Source: Caulobacter sp. (GTDB taxonomy: Bacteria; Pseudomonadota; Alphaproteobacteria; Caulobacterales; Caulobacteraceae). From it: a DNA stretch of 64,000 bases. The translations under genes and the position numbers were made by a program. The notes below the pieces were generated by a model. The model did no database searches, had not been told where the DNA came from, and saw only the letters and a list, made by a program, of their open reading frames with translations. Below, in pieces: positions 1 to 8,443 of this stretch. Position 1 is the first letter of the stretch. Every line of letters starts with the position of its first letter. Location of the stretch: assembly GCA_030680355.1 (NCBI GenBank), contig JAUXVF010000031.1, positions 1 through 64,000 on the forward strand. Direction: 5' to 3'.

Positions 1-550
1 CGTTTTCCGGGTGCTGCGGTAGGCAGCCCGCTTAAGGCTTAGCCGCATCGACCCCCGGCGGGCGGGCGGCGGCGAAGCCGTCCCCGGACCGTGAGCGTAT
101 CCCCCGCTCACCTGTCGCTCGTCCGGCCAGAGGTCGTTCCGGCTGCTTCCGTCGGGACGCCATTGGCGGCGACGGAGGGGACCTTCACGACTGGCGCCGG
201 GCCAAGCGTCCCGCTCGAACCCCGTCCCGCCGCCGCATCGGAACGCCTGGCCGAGACGCCCTCCCCATGCCGCGGGACGAAGAGAAGGATACGGGCGCTC
301 TGGCGGGTGGGGAGAGATGGGCGTCCTTCCCCGGGATGACGAGGAAAGGACTCAGTCATTTCAGGGGCTTGAACGTGTCCGGGCTGCGGATATCCCCGGA
401 ACGGGCCGCCCCCGAAGAGCCCTCCTCCATCGAGGGGGAAGGGCGCTCAGCGTGGGCGTCCGGGACCGTTGCGATTCACCTCCCCAGAGGAAGGGATCAT
501 CGGCCCGGGTCGACCTCCAGCCGTTGACGGTCGATAGGCCGCGCTGGACC
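1..550. other. No recognisable gene (window edge to chrR)
   Basis: I see no convincing protein or RNA gene here. The open frames on both strands are short, lack family signatures and look like by-products of high GC. A small stem (GTGAGCG at about 90-96 pairing with CGCTCAC) is visible near the left edge. A short frame closing at base 42 could be the tail of a gene outside the window, but nothing supports it. Confidence 0.5.
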
Positions 551-1189
551 CTACAGCCTGGCGATCGGCTGCAGAATCCGTCCGAGCAGGCCCGGGAGCC
601 GAATCTGCCCCTCCAGCGAGGCGACGCAAAGGCAGGGGCCGTCGGCGTCGGCCACGGGCTGGTGGCGGGTCTCCGGCCCGGCCTCTTCAAGATCGCCGGG
701 GCCGAACCGGGCGACCTCGGTCGAGTAGGCTCCGGAAATCACACAGGTCAGTTCGGACCCGTCGTGGGTGTGAAACGGCGTCTTCCGTCCCGCGCCGATC
801 CTCAGCAGGATCACCCGGCAGTCGCCGTCCCGCGGGCCGAGCACGTCGCGGACATGCATGTCCGGCCCGATCCAGCGCCACGGGCCCAGCGGGTAGCGCC
901 GCAGGGGCTCGGGCAGTTCCGGCATGTCGTTGAGCGGCGCCGGCGCCGTGGCCACGCCGCCGTCGGCCTCGGCCCTGGCCAGGGCCTGGTCGAGGGCGCC
1001 GGGGGCCATGGCGGCGGGATCCAGTGACTCCAGCACCTGACCGCCGACGTCCTGCAGCCGGCGAACCCAGGCGGTCGACGTCGGGCTGAGCGCCAGATGC
1101 GTCGCCACGACCACCGCCTCGGGCGTGCGCAGGGTGCCGGCCGCATAGGCCAGCAGGGTGTCTTCATTGGGAAAGTGTTGAACCGTCAT
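551..1189 (-). CDS. chrR: ChrR-family anti-sigma factor with cupin domain, zinc cysteines of the N-terminal domain replaced
   Basis: Predicted cytoplasmic anti-sigma factor that holds the adjacent ECF sigma factor inactive until a stress signal (singlet oxygen or organic peroxide in characterised ChrR systems). The 212 residues match ChrR in length and layout: an N-terminal anti-sigma domain (about 1-85) and a C-terminal cupin-like domain (about 100-200). The cupin metal ligands are intact: H140, H142, E146 and H176. In the N-terminal domain H5 and H31 are kept, but the usual H-x3-C-x2-C reads HLALSPTS, so both cysteines are serine (S35, S38). The start codon overlaps the sigma stop as ATGA, so the two are translationally coupled. 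Identity as ChrR family is strong; whether the domain still binds sigma without zinc is open. Confidence 0.85.
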   Translation of the reverse strand: MTVQHFPNEDTLLAYAAGTLRTPEAVVVATHLALSPTSTAWVRRLQDVGGQVLESLDPAAMAPGALDQALARAEADGGVATAPAPLNDMPELPEPLRRYPLGPWRWIGPDMHVRDVLGPRDGDCRVILLRIGAGRKTPFHTHDGSELTCVISGAYSTEVARFGPGDLEEAGPETRHQPVADADGPCLCVASLEGQIRLPGLLGRILQPIARL

Positions 1190-1794
1190 GGCCGTTCGCC
1201 CAGGGAGTCCCGCAGTCTCAGCATCGCCAGCCGGATCCGTGACTTCACCGTTCCGAGCGGCAAATTCAGTTCCGTCGCGATGCGGGCGTGCGGCTTGTGA
1301 TGGAAAAAAGCCATCCGGACCACCTCGATCTGGTCGGCCGGAAGGCCTGACAGGGCCTGGCGCACCAGGGCCGCGTCGTTGCGTTCGGCGACAATATCGT
1401 CGGGCCGGGCCGGGGCGTCGGGCGCTTCGCTGAGGTCGAGCGCCAGCGGCGTCCGGCCCTCGCGGCGCAGGCTGTCGATGCGCAGATTGCGGGCGATGGT
1501 GAAGATCCAGGTCGCCGCGCCGGCCTTGGCCGGGTCGTAGAGTTCCGCCTTCCGCCAGACCGTGAGCATGGCGTCCTGGGCGAAGTCCTCGGCGGCGCCC
1601 GGGGTCGCGCCGCCGCTGATCAGATAGGCCTTCAGCCGGGGTGCGAAATGGTCGAACAGCCGCGCGAAGGCGGCCCGGTCCCGGGTCCGGGCGACAGCCA
1701 CGATCAACGCGCCGAAGTCGTCGGGCCGGCCGGGGCCGGTCACGGATTTGAACGCGGGCGGCGCGCGGCGCAGGAGGGAGGCATCGGAAACCAT
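1186..1794 (-). CDS. rpoE: ECF RNA polymerase sigma factor (RpoE/SigE, ChrR-partnered group)
   Basis: ECF-type sigma factor of 202 residues. Region 2 lies at about residues 43-112 (RLFDHFAPRLKAYL through AATWIFTIARNLRID). Region 4 is at about 140-195, with the helix-turn-helix LNLPLGTVKSRIRLAMLRLR. It is followed with ATGA overlap by the ChrR-like anti-sigma gene, the arrangement of RpoE-ChrR in Rhodobacter and SigE-ChrR in Caulobacter, which govern singlet-oxygen and peroxide responses. A promoter-like element just upstream (1801-1828) resembles the one reading the other way to the oxidoreductase, suggesting autoregulation. The -10 lies so close to the ATG at 1794 that the transcript would be nearly leaderless; a GTG start at 1743 is the alternative. 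Confidence 0.88.
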   Translation of the reverse strand: MVSDASLLRRAPPAFKSVTGPGRPDDFGALIVAVARTRDRAAFARLFDHFAPRLKAYLISGGATPGAAEDFAQDAMLTVWRKAELYDPAKAGAATWIFTIARNLRIDSLRREGRTPLALDLSEAPDAPARPDDIVAERNDAALVRQALSGLPADQIEVVRMAFFHHKPHARIATELNLPLGTVKSRIRLAMLRLRDSLGERP

Positions 1795-1800
1795 GCTCTC

Positions 1801-1828
1801 AATACGGTTCGTGGAAGCAACTGGATCA
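1801..1828 (-). promoter_or_regulatory. Putative ECF-type promoter of rpoE-chrR
   Basis: On the minus strand the sequence reads TGATCC, 16 bases, CGTATT. The GATC-containing -35 and CGTA-type -10 fit promoters described for the RpoE/ChrR class. A second element with the same spacing faces the other way 6 bp away, which makes chance less likely. The predicted transcription start falls at or next to the sigma ATG. Confidence 0.6.
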
Positions 1829-1833
1829 ACGGG

Positions 1834-1860
1834 TCATCCAAAACCGGCCGGGCTGCGTAT
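1834..1860 (+). promoter_or_regulatory. Putative ECF-type promoter of the FAD oxidoreductase/DUF1365 operon
   Basis: On the plus strand the sequence reads TCATCC, 16 bases, CGTAT. It matches the divergent rpoE element at 10 of 11 comparable -35/-10 positions with identical spacing. It would start transcription near 1867, giving a leader of about 55 bases to the ATG at 1923. Confidence 0.6.
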
Positions 1861-1922
1861 CAACCTAGGTGAAGGCCGTCGCTCCCGCCAGCGGCCAACC
1901 GGTCCGTCTGGAGCCCAAGACC

Positions 1923-3284
1923 ATGTCCCTGTCCTTCCCCGCGCCGGCCGCGCCCTCGACCCTGACGTCCGGCAAACGCCAGCGCATCGCGGTGGTCGGG
2001 TCGGGAATCTCCGCCCTGTCCTGCGCCTGGTTGCTCAAACAGGGGCATGACGTGACCCTGTTCGAACGGGCCGATCGCCTGGGCGGCCATTCCAATACGG
2101 TGACGGCCCGGACCCCCGAGGGCGACATGCCGGTCGATACCGGTTTCATGGTCTACAACGCGCGCACCTATCCCAATCTGACGGCCCTGTTCGACCACCT
2201 CGCCCTGCCGACCCAGCCGACGGACATGTCGTTTTCGGTGTCGCTGGACAACGGCGGGTTCGAATACGCCGCCCCCGGCCTGTTCGCGCAGCGGCGCAAT
2301 CTGGTGCGGCCGCGGTTCTGGTCGATGATCCGTCAGGTGCTGCGTTTCTATCGGCAGGCGGGCGACGCGGCGGCGAGCCTGGAGGATCCCACTGTCACTC
2401 TCGGCGACTGGCTGGCCCGGAACGGCTTTGACCGTCGTCTGCGCGATGACCACCTGCTGCCGATGGCGGCGGCGATCTGGTCCGCCCCGGTCGAGACGCT
2501 CCTCGACCACCCCGCCGGCAGCTTCATCCGCTTCTGCCAGAACCACGGGCTGCTGCAGCTTCGCGACCGCCCGATCTGGCGGACGGTCAAGGGCGGCAGC
2601 CGGACCTATGTGCAGCGTTTGGCCGCGATGCTCGGCGACAGCGTGCGTCTGGGGTGCGGCGTGACCCGCGTGGAGCGGGTCGCCGACGGCGTCATGGTCC
2701 ACGACACGCAGGGACGAACGACCCGCTTCGACCAGGTGGTGATCGGGACCCATGCCGATCAGGCCCTGGCCATGCTGGCGGCGCCGAGCGAGGCGGAGCG
2801 CCGGCTGCTCGGCGCCTTCCGCTACAGCCGGAACATGACTGTGTTGCACAGCGACGCCAGCCTGATGCCCCGCCGCCGCCGCGCCTGGTCGAGCTGGAAC
2901 TATATGGGCGTCGATGACGGCCTGTGCGTCACCTACTGGATGAACCGGCTGCAGGGGCTGCCCGGGCGCGACCTGTTCGTGACCCTCAATCCGCCGCGCC
3001 CGCCCCGGCCCGACAGCCTGCTGCACAGCGAGCTCTACGAGCACCCGGTGTTCGACGCCGCCGCCGTCCGCGCCCAGCAGGACCTGTGGTCGTTGCAGGG
3101 GCAGGGCGGCGTCTGGTTCTGCGGGGCCCATTTCGGCGCCGGTTTCCATGAGGACGGGCTGCAGTCGGGGCTCGCCGTCGCCGAACAGCTGGGCGGCCTG
3201 CGTCGGCCCTGGACCGTCGCGGACGAAAGCGGCCGTATCCATGTCGCCCCCGTGGGCAGCCCCAGCCTGGCGCGGGCGGCATGA
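1923..3284 (+). CDS. FAD-dependent oxidoreductase (amine oxidase-like), probable ECF sigma target
   Basis: Flavoprotein of 453 residues with an N-terminal dinucleotide-binding loop, VVGSGISALSCAW at about residues 24-36, followed by ERADRLGGHSNTV, the FAD-contacting segment of the amine oxidase/desaturase-like family. The start is set at ATG 1923 because GGAG lies 9 bases upstream; an in-frame GTG at 1869 would put the start almost on the predicted transcription start. It overlaps the DUF1365 gene by ATGA. This oxidoreductase-DUF1365 pair is often seen in RpoE-ChrR regulons, where it is linked to lipid or fatty acid modification in photo-oxidative stress. The exact substrate cannot be read from the sequence. 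Confidence 0.85.
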   Translation: MSLSFPAPAAPSTLTSGKRQRIAVVGSGISALSCAWLLKQGHDVTLFERADRLGGHSNTVTARTPEGDMPVDTGFMVYNARTYPNLTALFDHLALPTQPTDMSFSVSLDNGGFEYAAPGLFAQRRNLVRPRFWSMIRQVLRFYRQAGDAAASLEDPTVTLGDWLARNGFDRRLRDDHLLPMAAAIWSAPVETLLDHPAGSFIRFCQNHGLLQLRDRPIWRTVKGGSRTYVQRLAAMLGDSVRLGCGVTRVERVADGVMVHDTQGRTTRFDQVVIGTHADQALAMLAAPSEAERRLLGAFRYSRNMTVLHSDASLMPRRRRAWSSWNYMGVDDGLCVTYWMNRLQGLPGRDLFVTLNPPRPPRPDSLLHSELYEHPVFDAAAVRAQQDLWSLQGQGGVWFCGAHFGAGFHEDGLQSGLAVAEQLGGLRRPWTVADESGRIHVAPVGSPSLARAA

Positions 3285-4054
3285 CCGACGCCTCGGGCCT
3301 CTATACGGGGATTGTCAGCCACAGCCGGCTGCGGCCGCGCCGGCACAGTCTGCGGTATCGGGTGTTCTGGACACTGTTTGATCTCGCCGAGCTCGAGACG
3401 CTCGATCGGCGTTCGCGGCTGTTTTCCCACAACCGGTTCAATCTGTTCGCCTTCCATGACCGTGACCACGGCGATGGAAGCGGTCCGCTGCGGCCGCAGA
3501 TTGTGGAACGGCTGGTCGAGGCGGGCGTGGATCTGAAGGGCGGGGCGATCCGGCTGCTCTGCATGCCGCGACTGCTCGGCTACGTCTTCAACCCGATCAG
3601 CGTCTATTTCTGTCACCGCCCCGACGGCGGCCTGGCGGCGCTGATCTATGAGGTCACCAACACCTTCGGCGCGCGGCATTCCTATCTGATCCCGACCAAG
3701 CCGGGTGACGAGGGCGCACCGGTCATCCGCCAGCGGAGCGCCAAGCAGCTCTATGTTTCACCGTTCATGGACATGGACCTGACCTATGATTTCAAGGTGA
3801 CGCCGCCGGGGGAGTCGGTCGCCCTTCAGGTCCGCTGTTCCGACGCGGACGGGCTGATGCTGACGGCGACCATGGCCGGTCGGCGGTCGGCCCTGACCGA
3901 CGCCGGCATCCTGCGCGCCGCGGCGACCCACCCGCTGCTGACCCTCAAGGTGGTGGCGGGCATCCATTGGGAAGCCCTGATGCTGTTCCTCAAGGGCGTG
4001 CGTCTGACCCGGCAGCCGGCCCCGCCGAAGCGGTCGTTCTCGATCGTCAGGTAA
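3281..4054 (+). CDS. DUF1365 family protein
   Basis: Protein of 257 residues with DUF1365 signatures: an early GIVSHSRLRPRRHSLRYRVF segment, then RLLCMPRLLGYVFNPISVYF at about residues 88-107, and SPFMDMDLTYDF near 167. Family members usually sit beside an FAD oxidoreductase and sometimes a cyclopropane-fatty-acid synthase-like methyltransferase. Here only the oxidoreductase is present, immediately upstream with an ATGA overlap. The molecular activity of DUF1365 is not assigned here. The gene ends convergently with the acyl-CoA dehydrogenase, the two stop regions overlapping by 8 bases, which implies shared or bidirectional termination. Confidence 0.87.
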   Translation: MTDASGLYTGIVSHSRLRPRRHSLRYRVFWTLFDLAELETLDRRSRLFSHNRFNLFAFHDRDHGDGSGPLRPQIVERLVEAGVDLKGGAIRLLCMPRLLGYVFNPISVYFCHRPDGGLAALIYEVTNTFGARHSYLIPTKPGDEGAPVIRQRSAKQLYVSPFMDMDLTYDFKVTPPGESVALQVRCSDADGLMLTATMAGRRSALTDAGILRAAATHPLLTLKVVAGIHWEALMLFLKGVRLTRQPAPPKRSFSIVR

Positions 4055-5240
4055 GCTCTTCCGACGAATAGCCGAGGATCTCGCGGGCGATGATCAGCCG
4101 CTGGATCTGGCCGGTGCCCTCGTAGATGTCGCTGATCCGGCCGTCGCGCAGGTATTTCTCGACCAGATGGTCGTGGCTGACCGACATGCCGCCGAGCAGC
4201 TCCATCGCCGCCTGGGGAATGGTGCGGCAAACCTCGCCGCCCTTGGCCTTGCAGACCGAGCTTTCCAGGTTGTTGGGCTGGCGGGTGTCGCTGAGCCAGG
4301 CGGCGTGCAGCACCGACAGGGTGGCGGCCTCGGTGTCGGCCTCCATCTCGATCAGCTTCTGTTCGACGGCGCTGCGCTGGTTGAAGCTCTTGTCCCAGTC
4401 GACCGTGACGCCTTCCTCGGCCAGGGCGGCCTTGGCGAACTCCAGCGCCCCCTTGGCCTTGGCGACGCCGCCCGAGGCGACCGCCGGACGGGTCATGTTG
4501 AAGGTCTTCATGACGCCCTTGTAGGAGGCCGAGCCGCCGCCTTTGGGCACCGTCTCGTCGCCGCCCAGCAGGCTGTCGCGCGGAATGCGGCAGTCGCGGA
4601 AGGCGTAGGCGGCGGTGTCCGAGGCCCGGATGCCGAGCTTCTTTTCCTGACGGACCAGTTCGAAACCGGGCGCGTCGCGCAGCACCAGGAAGGACTTGAT
4701 GCCGGCGCGGCCCGCCGATTTGTCGATGGTCGCCCAGACGATGGCGCCGTCGCATTTTACGCCGTCGGTGACGAATATCTTGTCGCCGTTCAGCACCCAT
4801 TCCTCGCCGTCGAGACGGGCGGTGGTCTGGATGGCCTTGGTGTCGGATCCGGCGCCGGGCTCGGTGATCGACATCGACAGGAACAGGTTGCCCCATTTGG
4901 TCTTCTGCTCGGCGGTGCCGGCCGACTGCAGGGCGGCGTTGCCCAGGCCGCTGGCGCGACCGGACGGCATGGCCAGGCCGAGACCCCGGACCACGCCGCT
5001 GGTCGAGCCGCGGGCGATGCTGACGGCCATCATGAAGGTCATCATCGGGGTGTCGTCGGGCTGGCGCTGGCCGAACAGCGGGAACACCTCCTCGAAACCG
5101 CGTTCGCCCTCCAGCCGGGCCGGCGGCGTCTCGTGCTCGTGGTCTTCGTAATAGCGGGTGTGGGCGGTCGTCGAATTGCCGACCTCGATCACCTTGTCGA
5201 GGATCTGCTGGTCGATCGCGGAGAGACGGAAGTCTGCCAT
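4047..5240 (-). CDS. Acyl-CoA dehydrogenase with canonical catalytic Glu
   Basis: Flavoenzyme of 397 residues predicted to introduce an alpha-beta double bond in an acyl-CoA thioester. The middle domain carries SITEPGAGSDTKAIQTTA (about 125-142), the usual flavin/substrate-contacting stretch, and WVLNGDKIFVTDG. The C-terminal domain has SDIYEGTGQIQR, whose Glu is the catalytic base position of most family members. The start has GGGAAC 8-13 bases upstream. It lies 12 bases downstream of a second acyl-CoA dehydrogenase gene, so the two are co-transcribed. The N-terminus (YYEDHEHETPPARLEGER) is unlike short-chain enzymes; substrate is unknown. Confidence 0.88.
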   Translation of the reverse strand: MADFRLSAIDQQILDKVIEVGNSTTAHTRYYEDHEHETPPARLEGERGFEEVFPLFGQRQPDDTPMMTFMMAVSIARGSTSGVVRGLGLAMPSGRASGLGNAALQSAGTAEQKTKWGNLFLSMSITEPGAGSDTKAIQTTARLDGEEWVLNGDKIFVTDGVKCDGAIVWATIDKSAGRAGIKSFLVLRDAPGFELVRQEKKLGIRASDTAAYAFRDCRIPRDSLLGGDETVPKGGGSASYKGVMKTFNMTRPAVASGGVAKAKGALEFAKAALAEEGVTVDWDKSFNQRSAVEQKLIEMEADTEAATLSVLHAAWLSDTRQPNNLESSVCKAKGGEVCRTIPQAAMELLGGMSVSHDHLVEKYLRDGRISDIYEGTGQIQRLIIAREILGYSSEELT

Positions 5241-5252
5241 GAGCGGGGTTCC

Positions 5253-6365
5253 CTAAACCGAGACCGGACCGTCGAGGACGGTCAGCGTGCGGGCGTTGCG
5301 AAGCCACATTTCCAGCGGCAGGTCGCGGATGAAGCCATGGCCGCCGAAGATCTGCAGGGCGTCGTCGGCGATCTTGATGGCTTTGCGGCGAACGTAGTCC
5401 TGGGCCAGCACGCTCGCCCTGGCGGCGCCGGGATCATTGTGCTCGAGCAGGCTGGCGGCCTTCCAGACCATCCAGCGCATGGTCTCGCACTCGATATGCA
5501 TGTCGGCCAGCATGAAGGCGATCGACTGTTTCTTGCCGATCGGCTCGCCGAAGGCGACGCGCTCCTTTGCGTAGGGAAGGGCGTAGTCGGTGGCCTGGCG
5601 GCAGAGGCCGACCGCGACGGCGGCGGCCCCGATGCGGGCCTGATTGACCAGTCGACCGGCGTCGATGCCGGCGTCGCCGCCGAGCCGCGCCGAGCCGGGC
5701 AGCTCGACGGCGTTCAGCGTGATCCTGGCCTTGGGCACCGGCTTGAGACCCTGGCTGCCGCTCTCGGCGGTCACGGTCAGGCCCGCCGCATCCCGCGGCA
5801 CGATGAAGGCGGACACCGCGCCCAGGCCGTCGCCGTCCGGATCGCGCGCCAGGACGAGGAAGTGGTCGGCCTGGTCGCCCAGGGGAATCAGGCGCTTCTC
5901 GCCGTTCAGCACCCAGCCGTTGCCCTTGCGGGTGGCCGTGGTGCGCTGGGCCTCGGCGGCGAAGCCGAACTGGCTTTCCTGCAGGGCCAGACCGGCCGCG
6001 ACGGGCGTGGGACCGGCAAAGCGGGGCAGATGCTCGGCCTTCTGCTCTTCGGTGCCAAAGTCGATCAAGGCGCTGACAAATTGGCCGGGGGCCATGATGG
6101 CGACGGCCTGGCTGGCGCAGCCGCCGCCCAGGGCCTCGAGGACAACGGCGTTGGTCATGCAGGACCGGTCGCCGCCGCCGCCGCCGTAGGCTTCCGGGAT
6201 CGAGGCCGCGATCAGGCCGAAGTCCCAGCCCGCCTGGATGACCTCGGCGGGCATCTCGCCGGCCTCGTCGATGGCCCGCGCCCTGGGCGCCAGCACCTCG
6301 GCCGCGAAGCCCTGCAGGCTCTCGCGGATCATGGTCTGCTCTTCGCTGAGCGCGAATGTAATCAT
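5253..6365 (-). CDS. Acyl-CoA dehydrogenase with DGP in place of the YEGT motif
   Basis: Acyl-CoA dehydrogenase of 370 residues, start at ATG 6365 with GGGGAG 7-12 bases upstream (longer frames lack a ribosome site). Typical features: LSEEQTMIRESLQGFAAE at the N-terminus, LQESQFGF where most enzymes have TEP-type loops, WVLNGEKRLIPLG, and QIFGGHGFIRD near the C-terminus. The catalytic segment reads LTVLDGPVSV and then stops. The usual Y-E-G is therefore L-D-G, resembling the DGP motif of ACAD10/11-like proteins, and the final helix of the family is missing. Paired with the canonical gene downstream it may be the partner subunit of a heteromeric enzyme; that is inference. Confidence 0.85.
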   Translation of the reverse strand: MITFALSEEQTMIRESLQGFAAEVLAPRARAIDEAGEMPAEVIQAGWDFGLIAASIPEAYGGGGGDRSCMTNAVVLEALGGGCASQAVAIMAPGQFVSALIDFGTEEQKAEHLPRFAGPTPVAAGLALQESQFGFAAEAQRTTATRKGNGWVLNGEKRLIPLGDQADHFLVLARDPDGDGLGAVSAFIVPRDAAGLTVTAESGSQGLKPVPKARITLNAVELPGSARLGGDAGIDAGRLVNQARIGAAAVAVGLCRQATDYALPYAKERVAFGEPIGKKQSIAFMLADMHIECETMRWMVWKAASLLEHNDPGAARASVLAQDYVRRKAIKIADDALQIFGGHGFIRDLPLEMWLRNARTLTVLDGPVSV

Positions 6366-6522
6366 GTCAGTCTCCCCTTGCGTCATGGTTCGCAGACCAA
6401 CCGAAGGGAAGGCAAGACGCTTCTTGCCGCGGCGCGGCGGCCTGACGTCGCACGTCTTGACGGCCGGTCGCCAAAGGTCCGCAATGCGGGCCAACGAACA
6501 AACCATCCAGGGAGGATGCGCC

Positions 6523-7704
6523 ATGGCTTATGTCGAGGGCCAGACGGTCCATGACGCCGACAGTCACATCATGGAGCTGCCGGGGACGATCAACCGCTAC
6601 ATCGAGCCGCGGTTTCGCGACGCCTTCGTGGAGAAGACCGGCCGCAAGGACGTGCTGCCCGAGTTCTTCGCCAACGCCGCCGCCAAGGCCAGTGACCCCG
6701 AGTTCCTAGCCGGCGCCGAGGCCAACATCCTGCTGCGCAAGAACTACGAGGCCCTGGGCGCCTTCAATAGCGGCGACCGGCCCCGGACTCTAGACTGCCT
6801 GGGGTTCACCTCGCAGCTGGTCTTCACCACCGCCTGCCTGTCCAACTTCGGACTCGAACAGGCGGGCGAGGTCGAGCTGGCCGTCGAGGCGGCCCGGGCC
6901 CACAACCGGATGATGACCGAGTTCTGTTCGGTCGACCGCCGGCTGCTGGCCACCGGCTACGTGCCGCTTGTCGACCGCCAGCGGGCGCCGGAGATTGCTC
7001 GTGAGGCCCTGGCCCTGGGCGCCAAGGGCCTGGTCGTGCCGTCCCGCCATCCGCCCGGTTTCTCGCCCAGCCACCGCGAGCTCGATCCGCTGTGGGCCCT
7101 GGCCCAGGAGGCCGGGGCGCCGATCCTCTTCCATGTCGGCGGCGAGGAGAAGATGCATGGCGACTATCTCGAAAACGGCCTGCCGTTCGTGAAGGACTTC
7201 CACGGCGGCGACGAGAACTTCACCTCCCTGACCTTCATGGCCATCCCGCTCAGCGTCTGGCAGACGCTGTCGGCCCTGGTCATCGACGGGGTGTTCGACC
7301 GCTTCCCGAGGCTGAAGTTCGGGGCCATCGAACTGGGCGCCTCCTGGCTGCCCAGCCTGATGAAATTCCTCGACTCCGGCTGCGCGGCCTTTGGTCGGGA
7401 AGAGCGGCTGCAGGCCCTGTCGGGGACGCCGTCGGAAATCCTGCGTCGCCAACTCCGGGTCACGCCCTATCCGCATGAGGATGTTCGCTGGATCATGGAG
7501 AATTCGGGCGAGGAGATGGTGTTGTTCTCGTCCGACTTCCCGCACGTAGAAGGTGGCCGTAACCCTTTGAAACGGTTCAACGACAGCCTGGCAGGCGTCG
7601 ATGAGGCGGTGAAGCGGAAATTCTACCGCGACAACTTCATCGACCTGATGGGCGCCGGCCTCGCCGAGGACCTTCACGACCTGCCGTCGCTGCGGGCGGC
7701 CTGA
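6523..7704 (+). CDS. Amidohydrolase family 2 (ACMSD-like TIM barrel) protein
   Basis: Metal-dependent hydrolase/decarboxylase of 393 residues, start set by GGAGG 8-12 bases upstream of ATG 6523. The N-terminal HDADSHIMELP is the altered metal-binding strand (D-x-H) typical of the family; ILFHVGGEE (about 203) holds a conserved His and LFSSDFPHVEG (about 336) holds the conserved Asp near the C-terminus. Family members include amidohydrolases and ACMSD-type decarboxylases of aromatic catabolism. It stands divergent from the two acyl-CoA dehydrogenases with about 157 bases between the starts, and is followed by a nitroreductase, which fits a degradative cluster. Substrate unknown. Confidence 0.85.
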   Translation: MAYVEGQTVHDADSHIMELPGTINRYIEPRFRDAFVEKTGRKDVLPEFFANAAAKASDPEFLAGAEANILLRKNYEALGAFNSGDRPRTLDCLGFTSQLVFTTACLSNFGLEQAGEVELAVEAARAHNRMMTEFCSVDRRLLATGYVPLVDRQRAPEIAREALALGAKGLVVPSRHPPGFSPSHRELDPLWALAQEAGAPILFHVGGEEKMHGDYLENGLPFVKDFHGGDENFTSLTFMAIPLSVWQTLSALVIDGVFDRFPRLKFGAIELGASWLPSLMKFLDSGCAAFGREERLQALSGTPSEILRRQLRVTPYPHEDVRWIMENSGEEMVLFSSDFPHVEGGRNPLKRFNDSLAGVDEAVKRKFYRDNFIDLMGAGLAEDLHDLPSLRAA

Positions 7705-7765
7705 CGGACCACGCCGTCCGAAGCGTGCTACAGACAGGCCAACGAGGCAGTAGGCGAGTTCAGAT

Positions 7766-8443
7766 ATGCAGTTCGATGACGTGGTGATGGGACGGCGGAG
7801 CGTCCGTGGCTACAAACCTGATCCGGTGCCCAAGGCGCTGATCAAGGAGATCATCGAGATCGCCATGCGCGCGCCCTCGTCGCTCAACACCCAGCCCTGG
7901 AACTTCTATGTCGTTGCCGGCGAGCCCCTCGACCGGATCCGCGCCGGCAACACCGAACGCAACCTGGCGGGCGTGCCGTCATCCCGCGAGTTCCGCAGCC
8001 ATGGCGAATACGCCGGGCCGCACCGCGAGCGGCAGATCGAGATCGCCAAGCAGCTGTTCGGCGCCATGGGGATCGAGCGGGACAACAAGGGAAAGCGGAT
8101 GGACTGGGTCATGCGCGGCTTCCGCCAGTTTGACGCGCCGGTCTCCGTGGTCGTGACTTATGACCGCTCGATCCACGGCGGCGACATCGGCCCGTTCGAC
8201 TGCGGCGCGGTCGCCAACGCCCTGGTCAACGCGGCCTGGTCCCGCGGCCTGGGCTGCGTGATCAACAGCCAGGGCATCATGCAGTCGCCGGTGGTGCGCG
8301 AACATGCCGCGATCCCCGAGGACCAGGTGATCATGATCTGTATCGCCATGGGCTATCCCGACGACGCCTTCCCGGCCAATGCGGTGGTCTCCCGCCGCAA
8401 GTCCGTCGATGAAGCGGCCGTGTTCGTCGGCTTCGACAGCTAG
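7766..8443 (+). CDS. Nitroreductase family FMN protein
   Basis: Flavin-dependent nitroreductase-fold enzyme of 225 residues. The N-terminal MGRRSVRGYKPDPVP holds the arginine pair (RRS-R) that contacts FMN phosphate; RAPSSLNTQPWNFYVV (about 35-50) is the family's conserved flavin-binding segment, and GCVINSQGIMQS and the C-terminal MGYPDD complete the fold. Such enzymes reduce nitroaromatics, quinones or enones using NAD(P)H. The start lies about 60 bases after the amidohydrolase stop, so it is probably in the same transcript. It ends 4 bases inside the convergent trmL stop. Confidence 0.9.
   Translation: MQFDDVVMGRRSVRGYKPDPVPKALIKEIIEIAMRAPSSLNTQPWNFYVVAGEPLDRIRAGNTERNLAGVPSSREFRSHGEYAGPHRERQIEIAKQLFGAMGIERDNKGKRMDWVMRGFRQFDAPVSVVVTYDRSIHGGDIGPFDCGAVANALVNAAWSRGLGCVINSQGIMQSPVVREHAAIPEDQVIMICIAMGYPDDAFPANAVVSRRKSVDEAAVFVGFDS

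Noticed and set aside
1-550. Possible structured RNA (tmRNA, RNase P RNA) at the left edge
   Set aside because: Several stems can be drawn but no diagnostic consensus of either RNA was found.
4167-6554. Long plus-strand open frame of about 795 codons
   Set aside because: It lies fully antisense to two acyl-CoA dehydrogenase genes with clear motifs; its Gly/Ala/Val/His-rich composition is the mirror of GC-rich coding sequence.
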